A stretch of 64,000 nt of DNA from Pseudomonadales bacterium (GCA_024234855.1 JACKNN010000003.1:124001-188000); one strand, 5' to 3'; positions 19,989 to 28,808 are shown, counted from the stretch's first letter. Translations and numbers: made by a program. Notes: generated by a model from the letters alone, not told the origin.

Positions 19989-20904
19989 GGGCTGCGATAC
20001 TCCTGTAAAGCGCTTCGTTCGCCGGCGCGGCTATGCCGTGGCGCACGGCGACCCGGAGCAGGTGGCCGGTAATATAGTCGATTTCGGTGGCGCGTCCCGC
20101 CAGCACATCCTGCAACATCGAGGAGCGATTGGCGGCGGTGGCGGTTACCACTTCGGCCACCCGGGCCGGCAGGTTGGCGGTCGCCTCGGCGTAACCCGCC
20201 GCCGCGCTCACCTGCATGATCTCCTCGCACAGGTTGGCCACCCGGGGGGCCAGGTGCGGCCTCGCCAGGTCGCCATTGGGACAGCGGTGCAGGGCTGTCA
20301 GTGGATTGATGGCGCAGTTGATGGCCAGCTTCAGCCACAGGGACTGCTCGATCGCCGGATCCCAGGTGCTGGGCTGAACCGCCCGGGCCCATTGCTCGAA
20401 CCAGGCCGGTGGTGTGCTGATGCCGGGGCGACCGATGCGAGTGATGCCGCTCCCGGCGTGATAAATTTCCCGTCGCGCTGCGTTTTGCCTGGACGGATCG
20501 CGGCGGTAGGCGGCCTCGGTGGTGGTGCCATAATAGTAAACAGGCGATGGCAGCGAGGCGCGCAGTTCTTCGGCAAAGCCCAGCCCGTTGGCCAGCAGCA
20601 GTACCTGGCTGGAGCTGTCCAGGCGGTGGCCGACAGACATCACGGCAGTGCATACGTCCTGCGCCTTCGTGGTGACCAGCAGATGACTGATGTGGCCCGG
20701 CTGGATTGCCGTTGATACCGGCAATTCCACCCGGCGGGTGGCTCCTTCACGCGCCACTGCCACAGTGATGCCGGTTGCGGTAGCGCCCGCGCGCAGCAGC
20801 ACGGTCGTGGGGCTGCCGGCCCGCTGCAATGCACCGGCGAACAGGCAGCCGATGGCGCCCGCGCCCAGCACATGCCAGCAGGCGTATTTCACCGTGCCAG
20901 CCAT
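19978..20904 (-). CDS. panE: Ketopantoate reductase-family protein (PanE/ApbA)
   Basis: NADPH-dependent reductase (308 aa) of the 2-dehydropantoate 2-reductase family, which makes pantoate for CoA. The N-terminal Rossmann motif VLGAGAIGCLFAGAL, the TTKAQD loop and the C-terminal LKLAINCAINPLTAL (catalytic Lys and substrate Asn) are present. Family members acting on other 2-keto acids exist, so the substrate is probable, not proven. Divergent from yajQ. Confidence 0.88.
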   Translation of the reverse strand: MAGTVKYACWHVLGAGAIGCLFAGALQRAGSPTTVLLRAGATATGITVAVAREGATRRVELPVSTAIQPGHISHLLVTTKAQDVCTAVMSVGHRLDSSSQVLLLANGLGFAEELRASLPSPVYYYGTTTEAAYRRDPSRQNAARREIYHAGSGITRIGRPGISTPPAWFEQWARAVQPSTWDPAIEQSLWLKLAINCAINPLTALHRCPNGDLARPHLAPRVANLCEEIMQVSAAAGYAEATANLPARVAEVVTATAANRSSMLQDVLAGRATEIDYITGHLLRVAVRHGIAAPANEALYRSIAALAH

Positions 20905-20981
20905 TGGCGCGGGGTGGTAAACTTGCCGCGGCTCATTACTATGTAGTCCCGAATGTAGAGCGCAGAACAGGGAAATGCACT

Positions 20982-21464
20982 ATGCCATCATTTGACGTTG
21001 TTTCGGAAGTTGATCTGCACCAGTTGACCAACGCGGTCGACCAGGCCGGCAGGATTGTCACCAATCGATTTGATTTCAAGGGCGTACAGGCGTCCTTCGT
21101 GCGGGAGGAGCGGACCGTGGTCATCACTGCGGAAGCTGAAATCCAGGTGAGCCAGATGGAGGATATGTTGCGCACGGCGCTGATCAAGTGCGGCATCGAA
21201 CCCGGCGCCATGGACTGCGGTGAGCCGGTAACGACCGGCAGGCAGGTCAAGCAGACGGTGGTGCTGCGCCACGGCCTGGACAGTGCCCAGTGCAAGGATG
21301 TCGTCAAGCGCATCAAGGATGCCAAAATGAAAGTGCAGACCCAGATCCAGGGCGACCAGGTGCGGGTTACGGGCAAGAAGCGCGACGACCTGCAGCAGGC
21401 CATCGCGCTGCTGCGAGAGGCGGAAGTCGGCGTGCCGTTGCAGTTCACCAACTTCAGGGATTAA
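20982..21464 (+). CDS. yajQ: YajQ-family nucleotide-binding protein
   Basis: Small cytoplasmic protein (160 aa) with the YajQ double ferredoxin-like fold; family members bind c-di-GMP or nucleotides and some act as c-di-GMP-responsive co-regulators. It begins PSFDVVSEVD and ends VPLQFTNFRD as typical members do. The ATG at 20982 gives the usual length; the longer frame back to 20829 overlaps panE antisense. Single gene, convergent with the thiamine operon. Confidence 0.95.
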   Translation: MPSFDVVSEVDLHQLTNAVDQAGRIVTNRFDFKGVQASFVREERTVVITAEAEIQVSQMEDMLRTALIKCGIEPGAMDCGEPVTTGRQVKQTVVLRHGLDSAQCKDVVKRIKDAKMKVQTQIQGDQVRVTGKKRDDLQQAIALLREAEVGVPLQFTNFRD

Positions 21465-21507
21465 CGCGCCGCTGGCGTAGCCGCGAGCAACCCGTCCGGG
21501 CGATTTT

Positions 21508-22413
21508 TTATGCCGGTGTCGTCGGGTGTTGATCCGCCCGCTCCAGCGCCGTGGTGAGCCCCGCCAGTCTTTCCTCTGGCAGTAGCGGCCCGAGTCCCGG
21601 ATGATCCTGCGCGAGGTACCACAGCAGTTCAAGGTACCGATAGACGCAGCCATAGCGTTCGACGGACTGACGTTCCGCCGCGCTTGCGGTCCGGCCCAGG
21701 TATACCTGCAGCAGCGTATCCACTTGCTCCGGCGTCATGGCGTCGCCGGCGGCGACCACCGCCAGGTCATACCAGCGACTGCCCATGGCGCTGTACTCCC
21801 AGTCCAGCGCGTATAACCTGCCCGCGCTATACAACCGGTTCGCCCGCAACAGGTCGTGATGGCACAGCACCGTGGGGTGTTGGCCCCACTGGGCCCGGGA
21901 GAGCGCTCGCATGACGGCCGGGCGCAAGGCGGACAGCCGGGCCGCCGGCACGGGCTGGTGCTGCGCCGCGCGTTTCTCGTAACCGAGCAGGCGTTCGGCC
22001 AGGTCCAGCCGATGGTGGCGCGCCGGCAGTTGGTGAATGTCGTGCAGCAGGGTGGCTACGTCGGCCACGGTCAGCGGCTGCAGGGCATCCGGCTCGAGGT
22101 AGTCGCACACCAGGCTGCCCAGTTCCGGGTTGAAATAACGCGGTGCGGGCGCCAGCCCGGCCCGGTGCGCTGCACCCAGGCTGTGCCATTCACCCTGGCG
22201 GTTGAGGCTGTGGGCGGCGGGATTGATGCCGTCTATACGCACCACGAAACATCGCCCGGCCTCCACCAGCACGCTGTAATTGCTGAGTCCCCGCGTGAGT
22301 AAACCCACCACCGTGGGCGCGCCCGGCAGGCCCGGGTGGCAGTCCCACTGGCGCCACTGGGCCAGGGTCTGCTCCAGTTTCAGCCGGATGTTGCCTGGTA
22401 ATGCAGCAGCCAT
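21508..22413 (-). CDS. Aminoglycoside/choline phosphotransferase-fold kinase, probable thiamine kinase
   Basis: APH/ChoK-fold small-molecule kinase (301 aa from ATG 22413). Brenner motif LCHHDLLRANRL (catalytic Asp, metal Asn) followed by LDWEYSAMGSRWYDLA, where the DWE aspartate binds metal; this resembles ThiK. It is the last gene of the TPP-riboswitch operon, so phosphorylation of imported thiamine (metabolic trapping) is the natural reading. The 5' end overlaps the permease gene by 34 nt. The frame is open much further upstream, but that part is antisense-like and ignored. Confidence 0.8.
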   Translation of the reverse strand: MAAALPGNIRLKLEQTLAQWRQWDCHPGLPGAPTVVGLLTRGLSNYSVLVEAGRCFVVRIDGINPAAHSLNRQGEWHSLGAAHRAGLAPAPRYFNPELGSLVCDYLEPDALQPLTVADVATLLHDIHQLPARHHRLDLAERLLGYEKRAAQHQPVPAARLSALRPAVMRALSRAQWGQHPTVLCHHDLLRANRLYSAGRLYALDWEYSAMGSRWYDLAVVAAGDAMTPEQVDTLLQVYLGRTASAAERQSVERYGCVYRYLELLWYLAQDHPGLGPLLPEERLAGLTTALERADQHPTTPA

Positions 22414-22994
22414 TTGCGGTATCCGAACAGGACGATAATGAGGTAAAGGGCGAATAACAGGGCGGTCAGGTACAGTTCCCGGTCGAGGTAAAGATAAATT
22501 GAAACACTGTCGATCACCAGCCAGTACAGCCAGTTCTCGAGTATTTTCCGCGCCACCATCCAGGTGGTGAGAATGCTGCCCCAGGTGGTGAAGGAGTCGA
22601 GATAGGGCAGTGCCGCCCCGGTGTAATGCGCCAGCAGTGCGCCGCTGGCGCCCGAAACCAGCAGCACCGTCGCCAGCGCACCCAGGTGCTGGCGCACACC
22701 CCAGCTGGAAATCGCGAGTTCCGGCTGGCCGGCCGCGCCGTGCTGCCACTGCCACCAACCGTACACCGCCATTGCCAGGTAGTACACCTGCAGGGCGGAT
22801 TCCATCAGCAGCCCCACGTCCCAGAACAGCACCAGGAAAATAGCGGTGCTGATAAACGCGGCGTACCAGCACCACAGGCTTTCCCGCATGGCCAGCAGCA
22901 GGTAGGCCAGTCCCAGCAGGACGGCGGCCAGTTCCCAACCCGACATGGCCCGGGCGGCCTGCAGCAGCGCTGTCGACAGGCCCGCGTCGTTCAT
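22380..22994 (-). CDS. pnuT: PnuC-family permease, probably the thiamine transporter PnuT
   Basis: Inner-membrane vitamin transporter (204 aa) of the Pnu family, which works by facilitated diffusion with intracellular trapping. Seven or so hydrophobic segments, AVYGWWQWQHG, and the conserved WxxW-type C-terminal block ENWLYWLVIDSVSIYLY. Family members carry nicotinamide riboside (PnuC) or thiamine (PnuT). Location under a TPP riboswitch, between a thiamine-binding protein and a kinase, argues for thiamine. ATGA overlap with the upstream gene. Confidence 0.88.
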   Translation of the reverse strand: MNDAGLSTALLQAARAMSGWELAAVLLGLAYLLLAMRESLWCWYAAFISTAIFLVLFWDVGLLMESALQVYYLAMAVYGWWQWQHGAAGQPELAISSWGVRQHLGALATVLLVSGASGALLAHYTGAALPYLDSFTTWGSILTTWMVARKILENWLYWLVIDSVSIYLYLDRELYLTALLFALYLIIVLFGYRKWLLHYQATSG

Positions 22995-23245
22995 CGGCGC
23001 AGCTCGAGCTCCCAGGGAATGAACTTGACCACCAGTACCTGCTTGCCGAACTGGCGCGTAGTCGCCGCCAGGGTGTCACTGATGACCGCGAACACCCGCG
23101 CGTAGTCGCCGCAGACCTGGGTGCTCATGGCATTGGTGACCACCTGCAGGTCTGGCTGCGCCCGTATGCCGTCGATGAAAGCGTCGATAACCGCGATGTA
23201 ATCCTCCTGCACCGGATAGAGACTCATTTCTGCTGTCAGTTTCAT
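22991..23245 (-). CDS. MTH1187/YkoF-type thiamine-binding protein
   Basis: Small ferredoxin-fold protein (84 aa) of the thiamine-binding family PF01910. The pattern MKLTAEMSLYPV, then IRAQPDLQVVTNAMSTQVCGD, matches family members that bind thiamine or HMP. The ATG at 23245 follows AGGAGCAAC; the frame is open to 23695, but that part is antisense to the receptor gene. Second gene of the thiamine operon, 64 nt after the receptor. Probably cytosolic. Confidence 0.8.
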   Translation of the reverse strand: MKLTAEMSLYPVQEDYIAVIDAFIDGIRAQPDLQVVTNAMSTQVCGDYARVFAVISDTLAATTRQFGKQVLVVKFIPWELELRR

Positions 23246-23309
23246 GCTGTTGCTCCTTTTGGGGTCGATAAGTTCGGCTTGCCGGGCAGGCGACCTCTTT
23301 TGCCGCCCG

Positions 23310-25418
23310 TCAGAAAGTGAAACTGGTGCTGACGCCCAGCACCCGGGGCTCGCCGTATTGATAATAGGGTTCCACCGCGTACTCATTGCGCGGGTCGTTG
23401 CCGAACGTGCCGAAGCCCCGCACGTAGTAATCCTCGTCGGTGAGGTTGCGTCCCCACAGGGCGACTGACCAGCGCTCGCCGGCGTATCCCAGTCGCATAT
23501 TGACGAGGTCGTAGGACGGTGACTCCAGGTTGTGGCGGTCGGAGAAATAGGCGCTGTCGCGTCCCTCCACATCCATGCGCAGGTAGAAACCTGCGCCAAA
23601 TTCATAGCGTCCGCCGACGGCATACTGGTAGTGGGGTGCCTGCGCCTGGTCCCGCCCTGACAGGTCGTTGCCATCGGCATCGATGTACTGCTCAAACTCG
23701 GTCTGCAACAGGCCGATATTGGCGAACAGCAGCAGGTCGTCGCGGGCGAGCCAGGTCAGCTCCAGCTCCGAGCCGTAGTTATTGCCCCGCGCCGCATTGC
23801 TGGTGTAATCGATAAAGGCGGTGCTGCCGTCGGGGCGAGGGATCACCAGTGAACCCTTGACCTGCTGGTCATCCCTGTCCATGTAGAAAACAGCCAGCCG
23901 GGCCTGCAGGCGGTCGGCCAGCAGACTGCCCTTGAACCCCAGTTCGTAGTTGACCAGGTATTCCTCATCGAATTGTTGCAGGGCCTGCAACTGCGCGGCA
24001 ATCCCGGGGTCTTCGCTGGCATCCGCGCTGGCGAGGATGGCGGCGTTCACGCCGTTGGCCCGATAGCCGCGCGAGACCTCCGCGTAGACCATACGCTGGT
24101 CATCTAGCTGGAACTCGAGGGCGGCGCGGCCGCCCCACAGGTTCTTGTCCGGTGAGCTGTCGACGCCATTGTTGTCGCGGTATTCCGTCAGTCGGCGCTC
24201 GATGCGCAGCCCGTTGATCAATGTCAGGCGTTCGGTCAATTGGGTATCCAGCTGGCCGAACAGGGCGTAGGTGTCGGTGTCATAGCGGCTGGTGAAATCG
24301 TCGTCCAGGTAAGTGTAGCGCCGTTGCAGGTTCTCCCTGTCGCCGAGGTAGTAGCTGCCGGCGACCCAGTCGGTGCGGCCACCGAACAGGCGGCTGCTGT
24401 CATTGGACAGGGCCCTGGCCGTGGCGCTGTAGCTGTCCCGGTCGCGCTTGTAGCGGTCTTTTGATGAATACTCCCAGCCCGGGGCTATGCCGACGTAGCT
24501 CCAGTCCTCGTCAAAGCTATAGGTGCTGGCGGTGGTCGCGCCGGTCACTGCCGTTTCCAGTCGCAGCGAGTCCAGCTCGCGCCGCCACTCCAGTCCCAGG
24601 GCCCGCGAATCCTGCCTGTCCTTGCCCGGTTCGTCAGACAGGGTGTGGCGGGTGTTGTCCAGGGAGAAGGCGTCGTAGCCGTTATCGATGTCGATATACA
24701 TGACCGTCAGGTCAACGCTGTCGCGCTCGCCGGGCAGCCAGCGCAGTTTACCTCGCACCGTGGTTTCGTCCTGGCCGTTGGTGTCGTCCTTGCCCAGGTA
24801 GTCGTTCTTTATGAAGCCATCGCTGTGAAAGCGGTTGACCGCCAGGCGGTAGAGCAACTGTTCGCCCACCAGCGGGCCGGTGGCCGCCGCGCCGGCATTC
24901 CAGCCGTTGTATTCGGCGGCGCCCGCCTCCACGCGCAGGCCGGGCTCTGCCTCCGGCTCACCTGAACGGATGTCGATCAGCCCGGCCAGGGCATTGGCGC
25001 CGTGCAGGGTGCCCTGGGGGCCCCGCAGGATTTCCACCTGCTGCACATCAAACAGGGTACCCGCGCCCCCCAGGCCGCTGAAATCAATGCCGTCTATGAC
25101 CAGGCCGATGGAGGGATTGAGCGGTTCCTGGAACTGGCTGCGCTCGCCCACGCCCCTGACCTGGAAAAACCGCGCGCGGGAAGTCCCCCCGGCGAAGTTG
25201 ACGTTGGGGGCGAGGTTCATGACGCCCTCGAGATGCTGGGCCTCGCGCTCCCCGATATCCCGGGCGTCGATGACGCTGATACTGCCGATCTGGCTCAGCA
25301 GGGTAGCGGGCCGCAGTTCAGCCGTGACGATGACTTCCTCCAATTTTGCCGGATCTGCCAGGCTCGGGCCCGCCAGGCAGCACAGCGCGGCCAGGGCTTG
25401 TAGGTGGGGGTACTTCAT
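23310..25418 (-). CDS. TonB-dependent outer-membrane receptor, probably for thiamine
   Basis: Outer-membrane active transporter (702 aa). A signal peptide (LAALCCLAGPSLA) is followed by a TonB box EEVIVTAEL, a plug domain (VRGVGERSQF, VEILRGPQGTLHGANALAG) and a 22-strand-type barrel ending in VSTSFTF with terminal Phe. First gene behind the TPP riboswitch, so thiamine or a thiamine phosphate/precursor is the expected ligand. Divergent from the GAF-GGDEF gene. Confidence 0.92.
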   Translation of the reverse strand: MKYPHLQALAALCCLAGPSLADPAKLEEVIVTAELRPATLLSQIGSISVIDARDIGEREAQHLEGVMNLAPNVNFAGGTSRARFFQVRGVGERSQFQEPLNPSIGLVIDGIDFSGLGGAGTLFDVQQVEILRGPQGTLHGANALAGLIDIRSGEPEAEPGLRVEAGAAEYNGWNAGAAATGPLVGEQLLYRLAVNRFHSDGFIKNDYLGKDDTNGQDETTVRGKLRWLPGERDSVDLTVMYIDIDNGYDAFSLDNTRHTLSDEPGKDRQDSRALGLEWRRELDSLRLETAVTGATTASTYSFDEDWSYVGIAPGWEYSSKDRYKRDRDSYSATARALSNDSSRLFGGRTDWVAGSYYLGDRENLQRRYTYLDDDFTSRYDTDTYALFGQLDTQLTERLTLINGLRIERRLTEYRDNNGVDSSPDKNLWGGRAALEFQLDDQRMVYAEVSRGYRANGVNAAILASADASEDPGIAAQLQALQQFDEEYLVNYELGFKGSLLADRLQARLAVFYMDRDDQQVKGSLVIPRPDGSTAFIDYTSNAARGNNYGSELELTWLARDDLLLFANIGLLQTEFEQYIDADGNDLSGRDQAQAPHYQYAVGGRYEFGAGFYLRMDVEGRDSAYFSDRHNLESPSYDLVNMRLGYAGERWSVALWGRNLTDEDYYVRGFGTFGNDPRNEYAVEPYYQYGEPRVLGVSTSFTF

Positions 25419-25493
25419 GCGTGCGCCTCAACGGACTAAGGTAAAGTCTGGCCGGTTGGCTGCGCGGGGGAGGGGGACATGGGGCGACACCTC

Positions 25494-25585
25494 TCCCTAC
25501 GCCGGTATTAACCGGATCAGGTTCAAAGGGTTCACCGTTTCGGTATCTCAGGCCGGATTCGCTGTTGAATCCGGCCACCCCCAGG
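25494..25585 (-). promoter_or_regulatory. TPP riboswitch (THI element)
   Basis: On the minus strand the leader contains the conserved THI-box parts in order: GGGGGTGG at the 5' end, GGCCTGAGATACCG (CUGAGA core), ACCCTTTGAACCTGATC and the closing GGCGTAGGGA. A variable stem (GGCCGGATTC...GAATCCGGCC) lies between the first two. The aptamer ends about 75 nt before the receptor ATG. TPP binding is expected to shut off the thiamine uptake operon. Confidence 0.95.
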
Positions 25586-25596
25586 TTTGCATCGGC

Positions 25597-25625
25597 AGTA
25601 TAGGGCGCTTACACTGGGTTGCCAA
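25597..25625 (-). promoter_or_regulatory. Sigma-70 promoter of the thiamine operon
   Basis: Minus-strand TTGGCA (25620-25625) and TATACT (25597-25602) are exactly 17 nt apart. The predicted start near 25590 lies a few bases before the riboswitch aptamer, as expected for a leader that is almost entirely aptamer. Confidence 0.75.
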
Positions 25626-25669
25626 TAAAATTGACGATCGGGCGCCCTTGGCAGCCCGGCGCGGCGTGA

Positions 25670-26818
25670 GTGGTTGCGATGGTAGACGAGCGTGATTTGA
25701 ACGGGGTGAACGAGGAAATCCAGGGTGCACCGCCGGCGGTGTCCAGGGCCGAGTTGCGGGAGCGGCGGCTTGCGGAAACGGTTACGGTAAACCGTTACCT
25801 GTATCTGCAAACGCAGCAACTGGAGCATATGTTGCTGGAGGCGACCGACCTGCAGGCGCTGCTGGAGGTCCTGCTGGTGAGCATGCCCCGCCATTTCTCT
25901 TTCCGGGTGGCCGAGCTGTGGCTTTATGACCCGGAAAACGTGCTGTCCGAACTTATCGTCGGCGGCCAGCGCTACGGCCACAGCCTGCAGCTGCACCGGG
26001 ACGCTTTTATCATGCAGGAACTGTATGAACTGGAGCCGGACGTGGTGTTGCTCAGCCCCACCGATTCACGCATGTTCGAGGTGCTCAAGTCCGAGCAGGG
26101 CATTGATTACGCGCTGCTGATGCCGCTCACTGACAGCGGGCGCATGATAGGCAGCCTTCACCTGGGCCTCCAGGACGACACCCTGATAGTGGGTGAACAG
26201 GAGGAGCAGCTGATCGCCCACCTGGCCGCCATGATCTCCGCCTGTTTCAAGAGCGCGGTTTCCCGGCAACAGGTGTCGCAACTGACCATGCTCGATCCGC
26301 TGACCCAGATCAGCAACCTGCGCGGCTTTGAAAAGGATATTACCCGGGAGATCGCCAGGGCGCGCAGGGCGGACCAGGCCCTGACGATCCTCATTCTGGA
26401 AATCGACGAATTTGACGACCTTTATGAGCATTACGGCGAGCGCAGCGGCCAGTTTGTGGTCAAGAAGGTCGCCGAGAGGATCTCGTCGGACTTGCGCGCC
26501 ACCGATATGATGGCGCGCCTGTCCCGCTCGAAGTTTGCCCTGCTGATTCCCGGCAGCGGCGAGATGCTGGGCCAGGAGATCGCCGAGCGAATGCGGGATG
26601 ATATCGAGGGCTTTGCGGTGGACGACGGGCGCGGCGCGGTACTACAGGTTACGGTAAGTATTGGCATGGTGACCTGGGAGCCCCAGCAATACCCGGCGGT
26701 GGATTTGCCCCACCTCGCCAGGCAGATGGAAGGGGTCGCGGGCAAGGCCCTGGCCTCATCCCAGGCCAAGGGCGGCAATCGGATCACCCTGTCCCGCCTG
26801 AGCACCCTGATTGTCTGA
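25670..26818 (+). CDS. GAF domain plus degenerate GGDEF domain protein
   Basis: Cytoplasmic protein (382 aa from GTG 25670; ATG 25679 also possible). A GAF-like sensory domain occupies about 50-195 and a GGDEF-fold domain about 205-375 (LDPLTQISNLRGF, IEIDEFD-like metal loop written LEIDEFDDLYEHYGE). The signature that should read GG(D/E)EF is SRSKF (about 285-289), so diguanylate cyclase activity is not expected; it may be a c-di-GMP/GTP sensor or structural partner. Divergent from the thiamine operon and 11 nt before carbonic anhydrase. Confidence 0.85.
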   Translation: MVAMVDERDLNGVNEEIQGAPPAVSRAELRERRLAETVTVNRYLYLQTQQLEHMLLEATDLQALLEVLLVSMPRHFSFRVAELWLYDPENVLSELIVGGQRYGHSLQLHRDAFIMQELYELEPDVVLLSPTDSRMFEVLKSEQGIDYALLMPLTDSGRMIGSLHLGLQDDTLIVGEQEEQLIAHLAAMISACFKSAVSRQQVSQLTMLDPLTQISNLRGFEKDITREIARARRADQALTILILEIDEFDDLYEHYGERSGQFVVKKVAERISSDLRATDMMARLSRSKFALLIPGSGEMLGQEIAERMRDDIEGFAVDDGRGAVLQVTVSIGMVTWEPQQYPAVDLPHLARQMEGVAGKALASSQAKGGNRITLSRLSTLIV

Positions 26819-26829
26819 GTGAGAACAGT

Positions 26830-27477
26830 ATGAACGATGATAATCCCCGCAAGCTCGAAGGCCTGTTCGAGAACAACCGGCGCTGGGCACAGAGCATCAG
26901 CACCAGCGATCCCGGCTTCTTCGCCAAGCTTGCCGCCCAGCAAAGCCCCGAATACCTGTGGATCGGCTGCTCCGACAGCCGGGTGCCGGCGAACCAGATC
27001 GTCGACCTGCTGCCGGGCGAAATTTTTGTTCATCGCAACGTCGCCAATATGGTCGTGCACACCGATTTCAATTGCCTCACCGTTTTGCAGTACGCGGTCG
27101 ATGTGCTCAAGGTCAAGCACGTCATTGTGGTGGGGCACTACGGTTGTGGCGGTGTGCGCGCGGCCTATGAAAACGCGGACAACGGCCTGATCGACAACTG
27201 GTTGCGCAATATCAAGGATGTCCTGCACCGGTCCCGTGCGCGCATCAATGCACTCGCTGACGAGTCGGCCCGGCTGAACCTGTTGTGCGAACTCAACGTC
27301 GTCGCCCAGGTGGCAAATGTGTGCCACACCACCATCGCCCAGAACGCCTGGCAACGCGGCCAGAAACTCACGGTACACGGTTGGGTCTACAGCCTGGAGG
27401 ACGGCCTGTTGAAGGACCTGGATTGCTCTGTCGACAGTGTTGAGCAGATTCCGGAAGTCTACCGGGTTTCGCCCTGA
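26830..27477 (+). CDS. can: Beta-class carbonic anhydrase
   Basis: Zinc enzyme (215 aa) interconverting CO2 and bicarbonate, supplying bicarbonate for carboxylases. Metal ligands C47 and D49 (GCSDSRVP), H103 and C106 (GHYGCGGV) are present, as in E. coli Can. Length and C-terminal HGWVYSLEDGLLKDL are typical. Closely follows the GAF-GGDEF gene and precedes a small membrane protein gene by 4 nt. Confidence 0.96.
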   Translation: MNDDNPRKLEGLFENNRRWAQSISTSDPGFFAKLAAQQSPEYLWIGCSDSRVPANQIVDLLPGEIFVHRNVANMVVHTDFNCLTVLQYAVDVLKVKHVIVVGHYGCGGVRAAYENADNGLIDNWLRNIKDVLHRSRARINALADESARLNLLCELNVVAQVANVCHTTIAQNAWQRGQKLTVHGWVYSLEDGLLKDLDCSVDSVEQIPEVYRVSP

Positions 27478-27481
27478 CAAC

Positions 27482-27655
27482 ATGAACCTGTTGCTGGTTC
27501 TGCTGGGGATATTGGCCGGGGTGGCCCTGATGGCGGCACTGGCAAAGCGTTTCGGCGGCGACACGGACCCGGTGCATGTGCAGCGATTGCAGCGCTGGAT
27601 CCTGCCCCTGGTCGGACTGATGCTCGTGTTATCTGTCCTCAAATACTATGTCTGA
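27482..27655 (+). CDS. Small two-helix membrane protein, unknown function
   Basis: A 57-aa product with two hydrophobic segments (LLLVLLGILAGVALMAAL and ILPLVGLMLVLSVL) separated by a short polar loop. It starts at ATG 27482, 4 nt after the carbonic anhydrase stop, and its end overlaps the next ATG by 8 nt, so coupling supports that it is real. No family is recognised; it lacks Cys and His pairs. Confidence 0.65.
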   Translation: MNLLLVLLGILAGVALMAALAKRFGGDTDPVHVQRLQRWILPLVGLMLVLSVLKYYV

Positions 27656-28808
27656 CAACGCCACTGCGGAAGACACGCTGCTGGCGCTGGTCGAGGGCCG
27701 CCTCTGGCACGACTTTTGCGACGCGCTGAAGCAGGCCGGCCAGCAGGTACTGGCGGCTGACAACCCGACCGATGAGCTCACCCGGGCCGAGGGTTTTCGC
27801 TACCTCACCCGCCTGCTGCGCCTCGGGCTGGAAAAGCACCTGGAGTTCGGGGATCCCGATTTCCCCCAGTTTTACTCCCTCTCCCACGAGACCGCCAAGA
27901 TCGGCAACGACAACCCCGACAATTGCTACCTCAACTGCGCGGTGGATGGCAGCCTGGACTACCGTATCAGCGGCAACCGCGGCTCGGTGGCCTATCTCAG
28001 CATCGAGAGCAAGGCCGGTTCTTTCATCGGCGGTGGCGATATGGCCCCGACCGGCCATGTGGAGGTGGATGCGTTGGCGGTGACCGCCAATGGCGATTTT
28101 GAGCTGATGGTAAGTGCCCGGCCACAGCCGGGCAACTGGCTGCCCATGAGCCCGGCTTCGGATAATATCCTGGTGCGCCAGACGTTCCGGGAGCGGGCCA
28201 GGGAGCAGCGGGCGCAGCTGCGCATAGAATGCCTCAACCCCCGGCGCAGCGCCGGCCTCGAACCGCGGCGGTTTGCCACCCAACTGGCGCAGGTGGTGCC
28301 GTTTGTCACTGGCACGGCGGGCCTGTTCCGGCAGTGGATGGAAACCTTCGCCGGCCATATCAACCGGTTGCCGCCCAATGACCAGCAGGTTTGCCTGCGG
28401 GCGGGTGGTGACCCTGCGATCTACTATCACAACAGCCGCTGGCAGCTGGCGCCGGATGAGGCGCTGGTGATTGAATTCACGCCGCCGCGGGTGTGCCGGG
28501 CCTGGAATTTCCAGCTGTCGAATCACTGGATGGAGTCGCTGGATTACCGCTACCACCGGATTTGCGTGAACAACCACACTGCGCTGCCGGAGCCCGACGG
28601 CAGCGTGCGCATCGTGGTCAGTCACCTGGCGGCGGCAGCTGCGGGAAGTGTGCAGGCCCGGCGTTTCCCCAACTGGCTGGAGACCGCCGGACACAGTAAT
28701 GGCGCCATGCTGCTGCGCTATGTGGCGGCCCGGGATTACCCGCCGGTGCGGACGGCGGTGGTCCCGGTGGCGGGTTTATTGCGCGGCGAAATGGGGGAAC
28801 TAACTTGA
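27648..28808 (+). CDS. DUF1214-like protein
   Basis: Soluble protein (386 aa) with a C-terminal region (CRAWNFQLSNHWMESLDYRY, then HTALPEPDGSVRIVVSH) resembling the DUF1214 domain often paired with DUF1254; the DUF1254 part is absent. No signal peptide or membrane segment, no catalytic motif recognised. Its 3' end overlaps the sulfotransferase TTG start by 4 nt, so the two are translationally coupled and probably act together, perhaps on the acceptor of sulfation. Confidence 0.65.
   Translation: MSDNATAEDTLLALVEGRLWHDFCDALKQAGQQVLAADNPTDELTRAEGFRYLTRLLRLGLEKHLEFGDPDFPQFYSLSHETAKIGNDNPDNCYLNCAVDGSLDYRISGNRGSVAYLSIESKAGSFIGGGDMAPTGHVEVDALAVTANGDFELMVSARPQPGNWLPMSPASDNILVRQTFRERAREQRAQLRIECLNPRRSAGLEPRRFATQLAQVVPFVTGTAGLFRQWMETFAGHINRLPPNDQQVCLRAGGDPAIYYHNSRWQLAPDEALVIEFTPPRVCRAWNFQLSNHWMESLDYRYHRICVNNHTALPEPDGSVRIVVSHLAAAAAGSVQARRFPNWLETAGHSNGAMLLRYVAARDYPPVRTAVVPVAGLLRGEMGELT

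Noticed and set aside
21465..21515. T-run after yajQ considered as an intrinsic terminator
   Set aside because: The six T residues follow CCCGTCCGGGCGA, whose stem would be only 4 bp with a 2-nt loop; no stable hairpin is visible.
22380..22994. Naming the Pnu-family permease as a nicotinamide riboside transporter (PnuC)
   Set aside because: The TPP riboswitch, thiamine-binding protein and kinase in the same operon favour thiamine; no NAD-salvage gene is adjacent (nadC is 8 kb away and in its own unit).
26431..27642. A 403-codon minus-strand frame opposite the GGDEF and carbonic anhydrase genes
   Set aside because: The opposite strand carries conserved enzymes with normal starts; this frame has no family features.
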